Source: Xanthostigma xanthostigma (lineage: Eukaryota > Arthropoda > Insecta > Raphidioptera > Raphidiidae). Taken from it: a stretch of 64,000 bases of DNA. The DNA is taken from the NCBI GenBank assembly GCA_963575645.1, contig OY754471.1:49168820-49232819 (forward strand). Direction: 5' to 3'. A program made the translations under genes and the position numbers. The notes beneath the pieces were generated by a model that was given only the letters and a program-made list of their open reading frames with translations, searched no databases and had not been told where the DNA came from. Of this stretch, positions 47,802-60,422 are shown one piece after another (within the stretch, counting starts at the first letter, position 1; each line of letters begins with the position of its first letter).

Positions 47802-49563
47802 GGGGTAGGCAGAGTTGTTTATTAATTTTAAAAGATTTCTTAGGGGTAGGAATAGTTGTTTATTTACTTTAAAAGATTTCTTAGGGGTAGGCAGAGTTGT
47901 TTATTAACTTTTAAAGATATCTTAGGGGTAGGAAGAGTTGTTTATTAACTTTAAAAGATTTCTTAGGGGTAGGCAGAGTTGTTTATTAACTTTAAAAGAT
48001 TTCTTAGGGGTAGGCAGAGTTGTTTATTAACTTTAAAAGATTTCTTAGGGGTAGGCAGAGTTTTTTATTAACTTTAAAAGATTTCTTAGGGGAAGACAGA
48101 GTTGTTAATTAACTTTAAAAGATTTGTTAGGGGTAGACAGAGTTTTTTATTAACTTTAAAAGATTTCTAAGGGGTAGACAGAGTTGTTTATTAACTTTAA
48201 AAGATTTCTTAGGGGTAGACTGAGTTGTTTATTAACTTAAAAAGGTTTCTTAGCGGTAAACAGAGTTTTTTATTATCTTTTAAAGATTTCTTAGTGGTAG
48301 GCAAAGTTGTTTATTAACTTTAAAAGATTTCTTAGTGGTAGACGGAGTTGTTTATTTACTTAAAAAGATTTCTTAGGGGTAGACGGAGTTGTTTATTTAC
48401 TTAAAAAGATTTCTTAGGAGTAGACTGAGTTGTTTATTAACTTAAAAAGGTTTCTTAGGGGTAAACAGAGTTGTTTATTTACTTAAAAAGATTTCTTAGG
48501 GGTAGACGGAATTGTTTATTTACTTAAAAAGATTTCTTAGGGGTAGACGGAGTTGTTTATTTACTTAAAAAGATTTCTTAGGGGTAGACGGAGTTGTTTA
48601 TTTACTTAAAAAGATTTCTTAGGGGTAGACGGAGTTGTTTATTTACTTAAAAAGATTTCTTAGGGGTAGACGGAGTTGTTTATTTACTTAAAAAGATTTC
48701 TTAGGGGTAGACGGAGTTGTTTATTTACTTAAAAAGATTTCTTAGGGGTAGACGGAGTTGTTTATTTACTTAAAAAGATTTCTTAGGGGTAGACGGAGTT
48801 GTTTATTTACTTAAAAAGATTTCTTAGGGGTAGACGGAGTTGTTTATTTACCTTAAAAGATTTCTTAGGGGAAGACAGAGTTGTTAATTGACTTTAAAAG
48901 ATTTCTTAGGGGAAGACAGAGTTGTTTATTGACTTTAAAAGATTTCTTAGGGGAAGACAGAGTTGTTTATTGACTTTAAAAGATTTCTTAGGGGAAGACA
49001 GAGTTGTTTATTGACTTTAAAAGATTTCTTAGGGGAAGACAGAGTTGTTTATTGACTTTAAAAGATTTCTTAGGGGAAGACAGAGTTGTTTATTGACTTT
49101 AAAAGATTTCTTAGGGGAAGACAGAGTTGTTTATTGACTTTAAAAGATTTCTTAGGGGAAGACAGAGTTGTTTATTGACTTTAAAAGATTTCTTGGGGGT
49201 AGGCAGAGTTGTTTATTAATTTTAAAAGATTTCTTAGGGGTAGGCAGAGTTGTTTATTTACTTTAAAAGATTTCTTAGGGGTAGGCAGAGTTGTTTATTA
49301 ACTTTTAAGGATATCTTAGGGGTAGGCAGAGTTGTTTATTACCTTAAAAGATTTCTTAGGGGTAGGCAGAGTTGTTTATTAACTTTAAAAGATTTCTTAG
49401 GGGTAGGCAGAGTTGTTTATTAACTTTAAAAGATTTCTTAAGGGTAGGCAGAGTTGTTTGTTAACTTTAAAAGATTTCTTAGGGGTAGGCAGAGTTGTTT
49501 ATTAACTTTAAAAGATTTCTTAGGGGTAGGCAGAGTTGTTTATTATTTTTAAAAGATTTCTTA

Positions 49564-49604
49564 GGGGTAGACGGAGTTGTTTTATAACTAAAAAATATAT
49601 CTTA
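49564..49604 (+). repeat. Marker G, delta module, copy 1
   Basis: Delta landmark preceded by GGCAGAGTTGTTTATTATTT. The next monomer has TTTAAATGATTTC, private to this copy. Confidence 0.9.
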
Positions 49605-50996
49605 GGGGAAGACAGAGTTGTTTATTAACTTTAAATGATTTCTTAGGGGTAGACAGAGTTGTTTATTATTTTTTAAAGATTTCTTAAGGGTAGACAGAGT
49701 TGTTTATTAATTTTAAAAGATTTCTCAGAGGTAGACAGAGTTGTTTATTAACTTTAAAAGATTTCTTAGGGGTAGACAGAGTTGTTTATTAACTTTAAAA
49801 GATTTCTTAGGGGTAGACAGAGTTGTTTATTAACTTTACAAAATTTCTTAGGGGTAGACAGAGTTGTTTATTAACTTAAAAAGATTTCTTAGGGGTAGAC
49901 AGAGTTGTTTATTAACTTAAAAAGATTTCTTAGGGGTAGACAGAGTTGTTTATTAACTTAAAAAATTTCTTAGAGGTAGACAGAGTTGTTTATTAACTTA
50001 AAAAGATTTCTTAGGGGTAGACAGAGTTGTTTATTAACTTAAAAAGATTTCTTAGGAAAAGACAGAGTTGTTTATTAACTTAAAAAGATTTCTTAGGGGT
50101 AGACAGAGTTGTTTATTAACTTTAAAAGATTTATTAGGGGTAGACAGAGTTGTTTATTAACTTTAAAAGATTTCTTAGGGGTAGGCAGAGTTGTTTATTA
50201 ACTTTAAAAGATTTCTTAGGGGTAGGCAGAGTTGCTTATTTACTTAAAAAGATTTCTTAGGGGAAGACGGAGTTGTTTATTTACTTAAAAAGATTTCTTA
50301 GGGGTAGACGGAGTTGTTTATTTACTTAAAAGATTTCTTAGGGGTAGACGGAGTTGTTAATTTATTTAAAAAGATTTCTTAGGGGTAGACGGAGTTGTTT
50401 ATTTACTTAAAAAGATTTCTTAGGGGTAGACGGAGTTGTTTATTTACTTAAAAAGATTTCTTAGGGGTAGACGGAGTTGTTTATTTACTTAAAAAGATTT
50501 CTTAGGGGTAGACGGAGTTGTTTATTTACTTAAAAGGATTTCTTAGGGGTAGACGGAGTTGTTTATTTACTTAAAAAGATTTCTTAGGGGTAGACGGAGT
50601 TGTTTATTGACTTTAAAAGATTTCTTAGGGGAAGACAGAGTTGTTTATTGACTTTAAAAGATTTCTTAGGGGAAGACAGAGTTGTTTATTGACTTTAAAA
50701 GATTTCTTAGGGGAAGACAGAGTTGTTTATTGACTTTAAAAGATTTCTTAGGGGTAGGCAGAGTTGTTTATTGACTTTAAAAGATTTCTTAGGGGAAGAC
50801 AGAGTTGTTTATTGACTTTAAAAGATTTCTTAGGGGAAGACAGAGTTGTTTATTGACTTTAAAAGATTTCTTAGGGGAAGACAGAGTTGTTTATTGACTT
50901 TAAAAGATTTCTTAGGGGTAGGCAGAGTTGTTTATTAATTTTAAAAGATTTCTTAGGGGTAGGCAGAGTTGTTTATTTACTTTAAAAGATTTCTTA

Positions 50997-51240
50997 GGGG
51001 TAGACAGAGTTGTTTATTAACTTCAAAAGATTTATTAGGGGTAGACAGAGTTGTTTATTAACTTTACAAAATTTCTTAGGGGTTGACATAGTTGTTTATT
51101 TACTAAAAAAGATTTCTTAGGGGTAGACAGAGTTGTTTATTAACTTAAAAAGATTTCTTAGGGGTAGACAGAGTTGTTTATTAACTTAAAAAGATTTCTT
51201 AGGGGTAGACAGAGTTGTTTATTAACTTAAAAAGATTTCT
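50997..51240 (+). repeat. Partial I-block
   Basis: Starts with TTAACTTCAAAAGATTTATTA and GGGGTTGACATAG, then E monomers, but lacks the GTTAATTAAC part. A matching partial block is at 55,667 in the second copy of the segment. Confidence 0.8.
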
Positions 51241-51405
51241 TAGGGGTAGGCAGAGTTGTTTATTAACTTTAAAAGATTTCTTAGGGGTAGACAGAGTTGT
51301 TTATTAACTTAAAAAATTTCTTAGAGGTAGACAGAGTTGTTTATTAACTTTAAAAGATTTCTTAGGGGTAGGCAGAGTTGTTTATTATTTTTAAAAGATT
51401 TCTTA

Positions 51406-51446
51406 GGGGTAGACGGAGTTGTTTTATAACTAAAAAATATATCTTA
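51406..51446 (+). repeat. Marker G, second delta-like site in copy 1
   Basis: Landmark with the full cassette. Its H pair reads CTCAAAGG in place of CTCAGAGG. It lies only 1,842 bp after the previous marker, while C, B and epsilon-like fragments crowd the next 700 bp (51,650-52,350), so this area has been rearranged. Confidence 0.9.
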
Positions 51447-51649
51447 GGGGAAGACAGAGTTGTTTATTAACTTTAAAAGATTTCTTAGGGGTAGACAGAG
51501 TTGTTTATTATTTTTTAAAGATTTCTTAAGGGTAGACAGAGTTGTTTATTAATTTTAAAAGATTTCTCAAAGGTAGACAGAGTTGTTTATTATTTTTAAA
51601 AGATTTCTTAGGGGTAGACAGAGTTGTTTATTAACTTAAAAAGATTTCT

Positions 51650-52240
51650 TAGGGGTAGACAGAGTTGTTTATTGACTTTAAAAGCTTTCTTAGGGGAAGC
51701 CAGAGTTGTTTATTGACTTTAAAAGATTTCTTAGGGGAAGACAGAGTTGTTTATTTACTTAAAAAGATTTCTTAGGGGTAGACGGAGTTGTTTATTTACT
51801 TAAAAAGATTTCTTGGGGGTAGACGGAGTTGTTTATTTACTTAAAAAGATTTCTTAGGGGTAGACGGAGTTGTTTATTTACTTAAAAAGATTTCTTAGGG
51901 GTAGACGGAGTTGTTTATTAATTTTAAAAGATTTCTTAGGGGTAGGAAGAGTTGTTTATTTACTTTAAAAGATTTCTTAGGGGTAGGCAGAGTTGTTTAT
52001 TAACTTTTAAAGATATCTTAGGGGTAGGCAGAGTTGTTTATTAACTTTAAAAGATTTCTTAGGGGTAGGCAGAGTTGTTTATTAACTTTAAAAGATTTCT
52101 TAGGGGAAGACAGAGTTGTTTATTGACTTTAAAAGCTTTCTTAGGGGAAAACAGAGTTGTTTATTGACTTTAAAAGATTTCTTAGGGGAAGACAGAGTTG
52201 TTTATTGACTTTAAAAGATTTCTTAGGGGTAGGCAGAGTT
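51650..52240 (+). repeat. Rearranged patchwork of B, C and epsilon-like monomers
   Basis: Short runs follow each other quickly: two or three C monomers (one GGGGAAGCCAG), four B, a J-type monomer at 51,903 (GACGGAG with TTAATTTT), GGAAGAG and TTTTAAAGATATC monomers, then C again. The GGAAGAG/ATATC piece appears again at 52,270-52,440. This is the join between the two 4.4-4.5-kb copies. Confidence 0.75.
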
Positions 52241-54028
52241 GTTTATTAATTTTAAAAGATTTCTTAGGGGTAGGAAGAGTTGTTTATTTACTTTAAAAGA
52301 TTTCTTAGGGGTAGGCAGAGTTGTTTATTAACTTTTAAAGATATCTTAGGGGTAGGCAGAGTTGTTTATTAACTTTAAAAGATTTCTTAGGGGTAGGCAG
52401 AGTTGTTTATTAACTTTAAAAGATTTCTTAGGGGTAGGCAGAGTTGTTTATTAACTTTAAAAGATTTCTTAGGGGTAGGCAGAGTTTTTTATTAACTTTA
52501 AAAGATTTCTTAGGGGAAGACAGAGTTGTTAATTAACTTTAAAAGATTTGTTAGGGGTAGACAGAGTTTTTTATTAACTTTAAAAGATTTCTAAGGGGTA
52601 GAAAGAGTTGTTTATTAACTTTAAAAGATTTCTTAGGGGTAGACTGAGTTGTTTATTAACTTAAAAAGGTTTCTTAGCGGTAAACAGAGTTTTTTATTAT
52701 CTTTTAAAGATTTCTTAGTGGTAGGCAAAGTTGTTTATTAACTTTAAAAGATTTCTTAGTGGTAGACGGAGTTGTTTATTTACTTAAAAAGATTTCTTAG
52801 GGGTAGACGGAGTTGTTTATTTACTTAAAAAGATTTCTGAGGAGTAGACTGAGTTGTTTATTAACTTAAAAAGGTTTCTTAGGGGTAAACAGAGTTGTTT
52901 ATTTACTTAAAAAGATTTCTTAGGGGTAGACGGAATTGTTTATTTACTTAAAAAGATTTCTTAGGGGTAGACGGAGTTGTTTATTTACTTAAAAAGATTT
53001 CTTAGGGGTAGACGGAGTTGTTTATTTACTTAAAAAGATTTCTTAGGGGTAGACGGAGTTGTTTATTTACTTAAAAAGATTTCTTAGGGGTAGACGGAGT
53101 TGTTTATTTACTTAAAAAGATTTCTTAGGGGTAGACGGAGTTGTTTATTTACTTAAAAAGATTTCTTAGGGGTAGACGGAGTTGTTTATTTACTTAAAAA
53201 GATTTCTTAGGGGTAGACGGAGTTGTTTATTTACTTAAAAAGATTTCTTAGGGGTAGACGGAGTTGTTTATTTACCTTAAAAGATTTCTTAGGGGAAGAC
53301 AGAGTTGTTAATTGACTTTAAAAGATTTCTTAGGGGAAGACAGAGTTGTTTATTGACTTTAAAAGATTTCTTAGGGGAAGACAGAGTTGTTTATTGACTT
53401 TAAAAGATTTCTTAGGGGAAGACAGAGTTGTTTATTGACTTTAAAAGATTTCTTAGGGGAAGACAAAGTTGTTTATTGACTTTAAAAGATTTCTTAGGGG
53501 AAGACAGAGTTGTTTATTGACTTTAAAAGATTTCTTAGGGGAAGACAGAGTTGTTTATTGACTTTAAAAGATTTCTTAGGGGAAGACAGAGTTGTTTATT
53601 GACTTTAAAAGATTTCTTAGGGGAAGACAGAGTTGTTTATTGACTTTAAAAGATTTCTTAGGGGTAGGCAGAGTTGTTTATTAATTTTAAAAGATTTCTT
53701 AGGGGTAGGCAGAGTTGTTTATTTACTTTAAAAGATTTCTTAGGGGTAGGGAGAGTTGTTTATTAACTTTTAAGGATTTCTTAGGGGTAGGCAGAGTTGT
53801 TTATTACCTTAAAAGATTTCTTAGGGGTAGGCAGAGTTGTTTATTAACTTTAAAAGATTTCTTAGGGGTAGGCAGAGTTGTTTATTAACTTTAAAAGATT
53901 TCTTAGGGGTAGGCAGAGTTGTTTGTTAACTTTAAAAGATTTCTTAGGGGTAGGCAGAGTTGTTTATTAACTTTAAAAGATTTCTTAGGGGTAGGCAGAG
54001 TTGTTTATTATTTTTAAAAGATTTCTTA

Positions 54029-54069
54029 GGGGTAGACGGAGTTGTTTTATAACTAAAAAATATATCTTA
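54029..54069 (+). repeat. Marker G, delta module, copy 2
   Basis: Delta landmark, 4,465 bp from its partner at 49,564. The cassette is complete. Confidence 0.92.
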
Positions 54070-55259
54070 GGGGAAGACAGAGTTGTTTATTAACTTTAAA
54101 AGATTTCTTAGGGGTAGACAGAGTTGTTTATTATTTTTTAAAGATTTCTTAAGGGTAGACAGAGTTGTTTATTAATTTTAAAAGATTTCTCAGAGGTAGA
54201 CAGAGTTGTTTATTATTTTTAAAAGATTTCTTAGGGGTAGACAGAGTTGTTTATTAACTTTAAAAGATTTCTTAGGGGTAGACAGAGTTGTTTATTAACT
54301 TTACAAAATTTCTTAGGGGTAGACAGAGTTGTTTATTAACTTAAAAAGATTTCTTAGGGGTAGACAGAGTTGTTTATTAACTTAAAAAGATTTCTTAGGG
54401 GTAGACAGAGTTGTTTATTAACTTAAAAAATTTCTTAGAGGTAGACAGAGTTGTTTATTAACTTAAAAAGATTTCTTAGGGGTAGACAGAGTTGTTTATT
54501 AACTTAAAAAGATTTCTTAGGAAAAGACAGAGTTGTTTATTAACTTAAAAAGATTTCTTAGGGGTAGACAGAGTTGTTTATTAACTTTAAAAGATTTCTC
54601 AGGGGTAGACAGAGTTGTTTATTAACTTTAAAAGATTTCTTAGGGGTAGGCAGAGTTGTTTATTAACTTTAAAAGATTTCTTAGGTGTAGGCAGAGTTGT
54701 TTATTTACTTAAAAAGATTTCTTAGGGGAAGACGGAGTTGTTTATTTACTTAAAAAGATTTCTTAGGGGTAGACGGAGTTGTTTATTTACTTAAAAGATT
54801 TCTTAGGGGTAGACGGAGTTGTTAATTTATTTAAAAAGATTTCTTAGGGGTAGACGGAGTTGTTTATTTACTTAAAAAGATTTCTTAGGGGTAGACGGAG
54901 TTGTTTATTTACTTAAAAAGATTTCTTAGGGGTAGACGGAGTTGTTTATTTACTTAAAAAGATTTCTTAGGGGTAGACGGAGTTGTTTATTTACTTAAAA
55001 GGATTTCTTAGGGGTAGACGGAGTTGTTTATTTACTTAAAAAGATTTCTTAGGGGTAGACGGAGTTGTTTATTGACTTTAAAAGATTTCTTAGGGGAAGA
55101 CAGAGTTGTTTATTGACTTTAAAAGATTTCTTAGGGGAAGACAGAGTTGTTTATTGACTTTAAAAGATTTCTTAGGGGAAGACAGAGTTGTTTATTGACT
55201 TTAAAAGATTTCTTAGGGGAAGACAGAGTTGTTTATTGACTTTAAAAGATTTCTTAGGG

Positions 55260-55360
55260 GAAGACAGAGTTGTTAATTAACTTTAAAAGATTTCTTAGGG
55301 GTAGACAGAGTTCTTTATTAACTTTAAAAGATTCCTAAGGGGAAGACAGAATTGTTTATT
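55260..55360 (+). repeat. I-type insertion inside a C run
   Basis: A GTTGTTAATTAAC monomer, an AGTTCTTTATTAAC monomer and the AAGATTCCTAAGG join interrupt C monomers. Copy 1 of the segment has uninterrupted C monomers at the same place (about 50,790). These are I-block monomers moved by unequal exchange. Confidence 0.8.
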
Positions 55361-56076
55361 GACTTTAAAAGATTTCTTAGGGGAAGACAGAGTTGTTTAT
55401 TGACTTTAAAAGATTTCTTAGGGGTAGGCAGAGTTGTTTATTGACTTTAAAAGATTTCTTAGGGGAAGACAGAGTTGTTTATTGACTTTAAAAGATTTCT
55501 TAGGGGAAGACAGAGTTGTTTATTGACTTTAAAAGATTTCTTAGGGGAAGACAGAGTTGTTTATTGACTTTAAAAGATTTCTTAGGGGTAGGCAGAGTTG
55601 TTTATTAATTTTAAAAGATTTCTTAGGGGTAGGCAGAGTTGTTTATTTACTTTAAAATATTTCTTAGGGGTAGACAGAGTTGTTTATTAACTTCAAAAGA
55701 TTTATTAGGGGTAGACAGAGTTGTTTATTAACTTTACAAAATTTCTTAGGGGTTGACAGAGTTGTTTATTTACTAAAAAAGATTTCTTAGGGGTAGACAG
55801 AGTTGTTTATTAACTTAAAAAGATTTCTTAGGGGTAGACAGAGTTGTTTATTAACTTAAAAAGATTTCTTAGGGGTAGACAGAGTTGTTTATTAACTTAA
55901 AAAGATTTCTTAGGGGTAGGCAGAGTTGTTTATTAACTTTAAAAGATTTCTTAGGGGTAGGCAGAGTTGTTTGTTAACTTTAAAAGATTTCTTAGGGGTA
56001 GGCAGAGTTGTTTATTAACTTTAAAAGATTTCTTAGGGGTAGGCAGAGTTGTTTATTATTTTTAAAAGATTTCTTA

Positions 56077-56117
56077 GGGGTAGACGGAGTTGTTTTATAA
56101 CTAAAAATTATATCTTA
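56077..56117 (+). repeat. Marker G beside the 1,927-bp duplication
   Basis: Landmark with AAAAATTATATC in place of AAAAAATATATC; the cassette follows with TTACTTTTTAAAG. Confidence 0.9.
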
Positions 56118-56322
56118 GGGGAAGACAGAGTTGTTTATTAACTTTAAAAGATTTCTTAGGGGTAGACAGAGTTGTTTATTACTTTTTAAAGATTTCTTAA
56201 GGGTAGACAGAGTTGTTTATTAATTTTAAAAGATTTCTCAGAGGTAGACAGAGTTGTTTATTATTTTTAAAAGATTTCTTAGGGGTAGACAGAGTTGTTT
56301 ATTAACTTTAAAAGATTTCTTA

Positions 56323-58249
56323 GGGGTAGACAGAGTTGTTTATTAACTTTACAAAATTTCTTAGGGGTAGACAGAGTTGTTTATTAACTTAAAAAGATTT
56401 CTTAGGGGTAGACAGAGTTGTTTATTAACTTAAAAAGATTTCTTAGGGGTAGACAGAGTTGTTTATTGACTTTAAAAGCTTTCTTAGGGGAAGACAGAGT
56501 TGTTTATTGACTTTAAAAGATTTCTTAGGGGAAGACAGAGTTGTTTATTTACTTAAAAAGATTTCTTAGGGGTAGACGGAGTTGTTTCTTTACTTAAAAA
56601 GATTTCTTAGGGGTAGACGGAGTTGTTTATTTACTTAAAAAGATTTCTTAGGGGTAGACGGAGTTGTTTATTTACTTAAAAAGATTTCTTAGGGGTAGAC
56701 GGAGTTGTTTATTGACTTTAAAAGATTTCTTAGGGGAAGACAGAGTTGTTTATTGACTTTAAAAGATTTCTTAGGGGAAGACAGAGTTGTTAATTAACTT
56801 TAAAAGATTTGTTAGGGGTAGACAGAGTTTTTTATTAACTTTAAAAGATTTCTTAGGGGAAGACAGAGTTGTTAATTAACTTTAAAAGATTTCTTAGGGG
56901 TAGACAGAGTTCTTTATTAACTTTAAAAGATTCCTAAGGGGAAGACAGAATTGTTAATTAACTTTAAAAGATTTCTTAGGGGTAGACAGAGTTCTTTATT
57001 AACTTTAAAAGGTTTCTTAGGGGTAAACAGAGTTATTTATTATCTTTTAAGGATTTCTTAGGGGTAGGCAGAGTTGTTTATTAACTTAAAAAGATTTCTT
57101 AGGGGTAGACGGAGTTGTTTATTTACTTAAAAAGATTTCTTAGGGGTAGACGGAGTTGTTTATTTACTTAAAAAGATTTCTTAGGGGTAGGCAGAGTTGT
57201 TTATTAATTTTAAAAGATTTCTTAGGGGTAGGAAGAGTTGTTTATTTACTTTAAAAGATTTCTTAGGGGTAGGCAGAGTTGTTTATTAACTTTTAAAGAT
57301 ATCTTAGGGGTAGGCAGAGTTGTTTATTAACTTTAAAAGATTTCTTAGGGGTAGGCAGAGTTGTTTATTAACTTTAAAAGATATCTTAGGGGTAGGCAGA
57401 GTTGTTTATTAACTTTAAAAGATTTCTTAGGGGTAGGCAGATTTGTTTATTAACTTTACAAGATTTCTTAGGGGTAGGCAGAGTTGTTTATTAACTTTAA
57501 AAGATTTCTTAGGGGTAGGCAGAGTTGTTTCTTAACTTTAAAAGATTTCTTAGGGGTAGGCAGAGTTGTTTATTAATTTTAAAAGATTTCTTAGGGGTAG
57601 ACGGAGTTGTTTATTAATTTTAAAAGATTTCTTAGGGGTAGACGGAGTTGTTTATTAATTTTAAAAGATTTCTTAGGGGTAGACGGAGTTGTTTATTAAT
57701 TTTAAAAGATTTCTTAGGGGTAGGCGGAGTTGTTTATTAATTTTAAAAGATTTCTTAGGGGTAGACGGAGTTGTTTATTAATTTTAAAAGATTTCTTAGG
57801 GGTAGACGGAGTTGTTTATTAATTTTAAAAGATTTCTTAGGGGTAGACGGAGTTGTTTATTAATTTTAAAAGATTTCTTAGGGGTAGTTGGAGTTGTTTA
57901 TTAATTTTAAAAGATTTCTTAGGGGTAGACGGAGTTGTTTATTAATTTTAAAAGATTTCATAGGGGTAGACGGAGTTGTTTATTAATTTTAAAAGATATC
58001 TTAGGGGTAGACGGAGTTGTTTATTAATTTTAAAAGATTTCTTAGGGGTAGACGGAGTTGTTTATTAACTTAAAAAGGTTTCTTAGGGGTAAACAGAGTT
58101 GTTTATTTACTTAAAAAGATTTCTTAGGGGTAGACGGAATTGTTTATTTACTTAAAAAGATTTCTTAGGGGTAGACGGAGTTGTTTATTTACTTAAAAAG
58201 ATTTCTTAGGGGTAGACGGAGTTGTTTATTTACTTAAAAAGATTTCTTA
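56323..58249 (+). repeat. 1,927-bp tandem duplication, copy 1
   Basis: Exactly 47 monomers: D, E, C with AAAAGCTTTC, B, C, the GTTAATTAAC part of the I-block, B, K/epsilon-like monomers, an eleven-member J run and B. All landmarks repeat at +1,927 bp (GTTTATTGAC 56,461 to 58,388; J run 57,594 to 59,521). Private to this copy: TAGTTGGAG near 57,886, TTTCATAGGGG near 57,957 and GTTTCTTTAC near 56,586. Confidence 0.93.
57594..58044 (+). repeat. J-type run, eleven copies (copy 1)
   Basis: Eleven monomers with GACGGAG and TTATTAATTTT, a combination almost unknown elsewhere in the window. The fourth has GGCGGAG and the eleventh is preceded by GATATCTTA; both are also in copy 2, so the run had formed before the 1,927-bp duplication. 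Confidence 0.93.
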
Positions 58250-60176
58250 GGGGTAGACAGAGTTGTTTATTAACTTTACAAAATTTCTTAGGGGTAGACA
58301 GAGTTGTTTATTAACTTAAAAAGATTTCTTAGGGGTAGACAGAGTTGTTTATTAACTTAAAAAGATTTCTTAGGGGTAGACAGAGTTGTTTATTGACTTT
58401 AAAAGCTTTCTTAGGGGAAGACAGAGTTGTTTATTGACTTTAAAAGATTTCTTAGGGGAAGACAGAGTTGTTTATTTACTTAAAAAGATTTCTTAGGGGT
58501 AGACGGAGTTGTTTATTTACTTAAAAAGATTTCTTAGAGGTAGACGGAGTTGTTTATTTACTTAAAGAGATTTCTTAGGGGTAGACGGAGTTGTTTATTT
58601 ACTTAAAAAGATTTCTTAGGGGTAGACGGAGTTGTTTATTGACTTTAAAAGATTTCTTAGGGGAAGACAGAGTTGTTTATTGACTTTAAAAGATTTCTTA
58701 GGGGAAGACAGAGTTGTTAATTAACTTTAAAAGATTTGTTAGGGGTAGACAGAGTTTTTTATTAACTTTAAAAGATTTCTTAGGGGAAGACAGAGTTGTT
58801 AATTAACTTTAAAAGATTTCTTAGGGGTAGACAGAGTTCTTTATTAACTTTAAAAGATTCCTAAGGGGAAGACAGAATTGTTAATTAACTTTAAAAGATT
58901 TCTTAGGGGTAGACAGAGTTCTTTATTAACTTTAAAAGGTTTCTTAGGGGTAAACAGAGTTATTTATTATCTTTTAAGGATTTCTTAGGGGTAGGCAGAG
59001 TTGTTTATTAACTTAAAAAGATTTCTTAGGGGTAGACGGAGTTGTTTATTTACTTAAAAAGATTTCTTAGGGGTAGACGGAGTTGTTTATTTACTTAAAA
59101 AGATTTCTTAGGGGTAGGCAGAGTTGTTTATTAATTTTAAAAGATTTCTTAGGGGTAGGAAGAGTTGTTTATTTACTTTAAAAGATTTCTTAGGGGTAGG
59201 CAGAGTTGTTTATTAACTTTTAAAGATATCTTAGGGGTAGGCAGAGTTGTTTATTAACTTTAAAAGATTTCTTAGGGGTAGGCAGAGTTGTTTATTAACT
59301 TTAAAAGATATCTTAGGGGTAGGCAGAGTTGTTTATTAACTTTAAAAGATTTCTTAGGGGTAGGCAGATTTGTTTATTAACTTTACAAGATTTCTTAGGG
59401 GTAGGCAGAGTTGTTTATTAACTTTAAAAGATTTCTTAGGGGTAGGCAGAGTTGTTTCTTAACTTTAAAAGATTTCTTAGGGGTAGGCAGAGTTGTTTAT
59501 TAATTTTAAAAGATTTCTTAGGGGTAGACGGAGTTGTTTATTAATTTTAAAAGATTTCTTAGGGGTAGACGGAGTTGTTTATTAATTTTAAAAGATTTCT
59601 TAGGGGTAGACGGAGTTGTTTATTAATTTTAAAAGATTTCTTAGGGGTAGGCGGAGTTGTTTATTAATTTTAAAAGATTTCTTAGGGGTAGACGGAGTTG
59701 TTTATTAATTTTAAAAGATTTCTTAGGGGTAGACGGAGTTGTTTATTAATTTTAAAAGATTTCTTAGGGGTAGACGGAGTTGTTTATTAATTTTAAAAGA
59801 TTTCTTAGGGGTAGACGGAGTTGTTTATTAATTTTAAAAGATTTCTTAGGGGTAGACGGAGTTGTTTATTAATTTTAAAAGATTTCTTAGGGGTAGACGG
59901 AGTTGTTTATTAATTTTAAAAGATATCTTAGGGGTAGACGGAGTTGTTTATTAATTTTAAAAGATTTCTTAGGGGTAGACGGAGTTGTTTATTAACTTAA
60001 AAAGGTTTCTTAGGGGTAAACAGAGTTGTTTATTTACTTAAAAAGATTTCTTAGGGGTAGACGGAATTGTTTATTTACTTAAAAAGATTTCTTAGGGGTA
60101 GATGGAGTTGTTTATTTACTTAAAAAGATTTCTTAGGGGTAGACGGAGTTGTTTATTTACTTAAAAAGATTTCTTA
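58250..60176 (+). repeat. 1,927-bp tandem duplication, copy 2
   Basis: Second copy, starting with the D monomer at 58,250. Private changes include TTAGAGGTAGACGG near 58,535, CTTAAAGAG near 58,562 and GATGGAG near 60,101. The handful of differences in 1.9 kb makes this one of the youngest duplications in the window, or an assembly artefact. Confidence 0.93.
59521..59971 (+). repeat. J-type run, eleven copies (copy 2)
   Basis: Same eleven members as 57,594-58,044, with GGCGGAG in the fourth. TAGTTGG and TTTCATAGG are absent, so those two are later mutations in copy 1. Confidence 0.93.
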
Positions 60177-60422
60177 GGGGTAGACGGAGTTGTTTATTTA
60201 CTTAAAAAGATTTCTTAGGGGTAGACGGAGTTGTTTATTTACTTAAAAAGATTTCTTAGGGGTAGACGGAGTTGTTTATTTACTTAAAAAGATTTCTTAG
60301 GGGTGGACGGAGTTGTTTATTTACTTAAAAAGATTTCTTAGGGGTAGACGGAGTTGTTTATTTACTTAAAAAGATTTCCTAGGGGTAGACGGAGTTGTTT
60401 ATTTACCTTAAAAGATTTCTTA

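Larger units (their letters stand above)
47638..52143 (+). repeat. 4.4-4.5-kb tandem segment, copy 1
   Basis: Starts at the GGGGAAAACAG monomer after AAAAGCTTTC, passes through epsilon-like and I-type monomers, a B run, C run, delta module with marker at 49,564, a second delta marker at 51,406 and mixed monomers. The second copy begins at 52,144. Offsets grow along the segment (4,506, 4,424, 4,465, 4,671), so several monomers were gained or lost after duplication. Confidence 0.8.
52144..56322 (+). repeat. 4.4-4.5-kb tandem segment, copy 2
   Basis: Repeats the order of copy 1: AGTTTTTTATTAAC at 52,485 (48,061 in copy 1), GACTGAG/AAAAAGGTTTC, TTAGCGGTAAAC, B run, GTTAATTGAC, C run, delta marker. 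Private changes include TTTCTGAGGAGTAGAC near 52,837 and GTAGAAAGAG near 52,600. Confidence 0.8.

Noticed and set aside
51650..52240. Transposon insertion at the rearranged patchwork
   Set aside because: All monomers belong to known families of the array, register is kept, and there are no terminal repeats or non-satellite bases.
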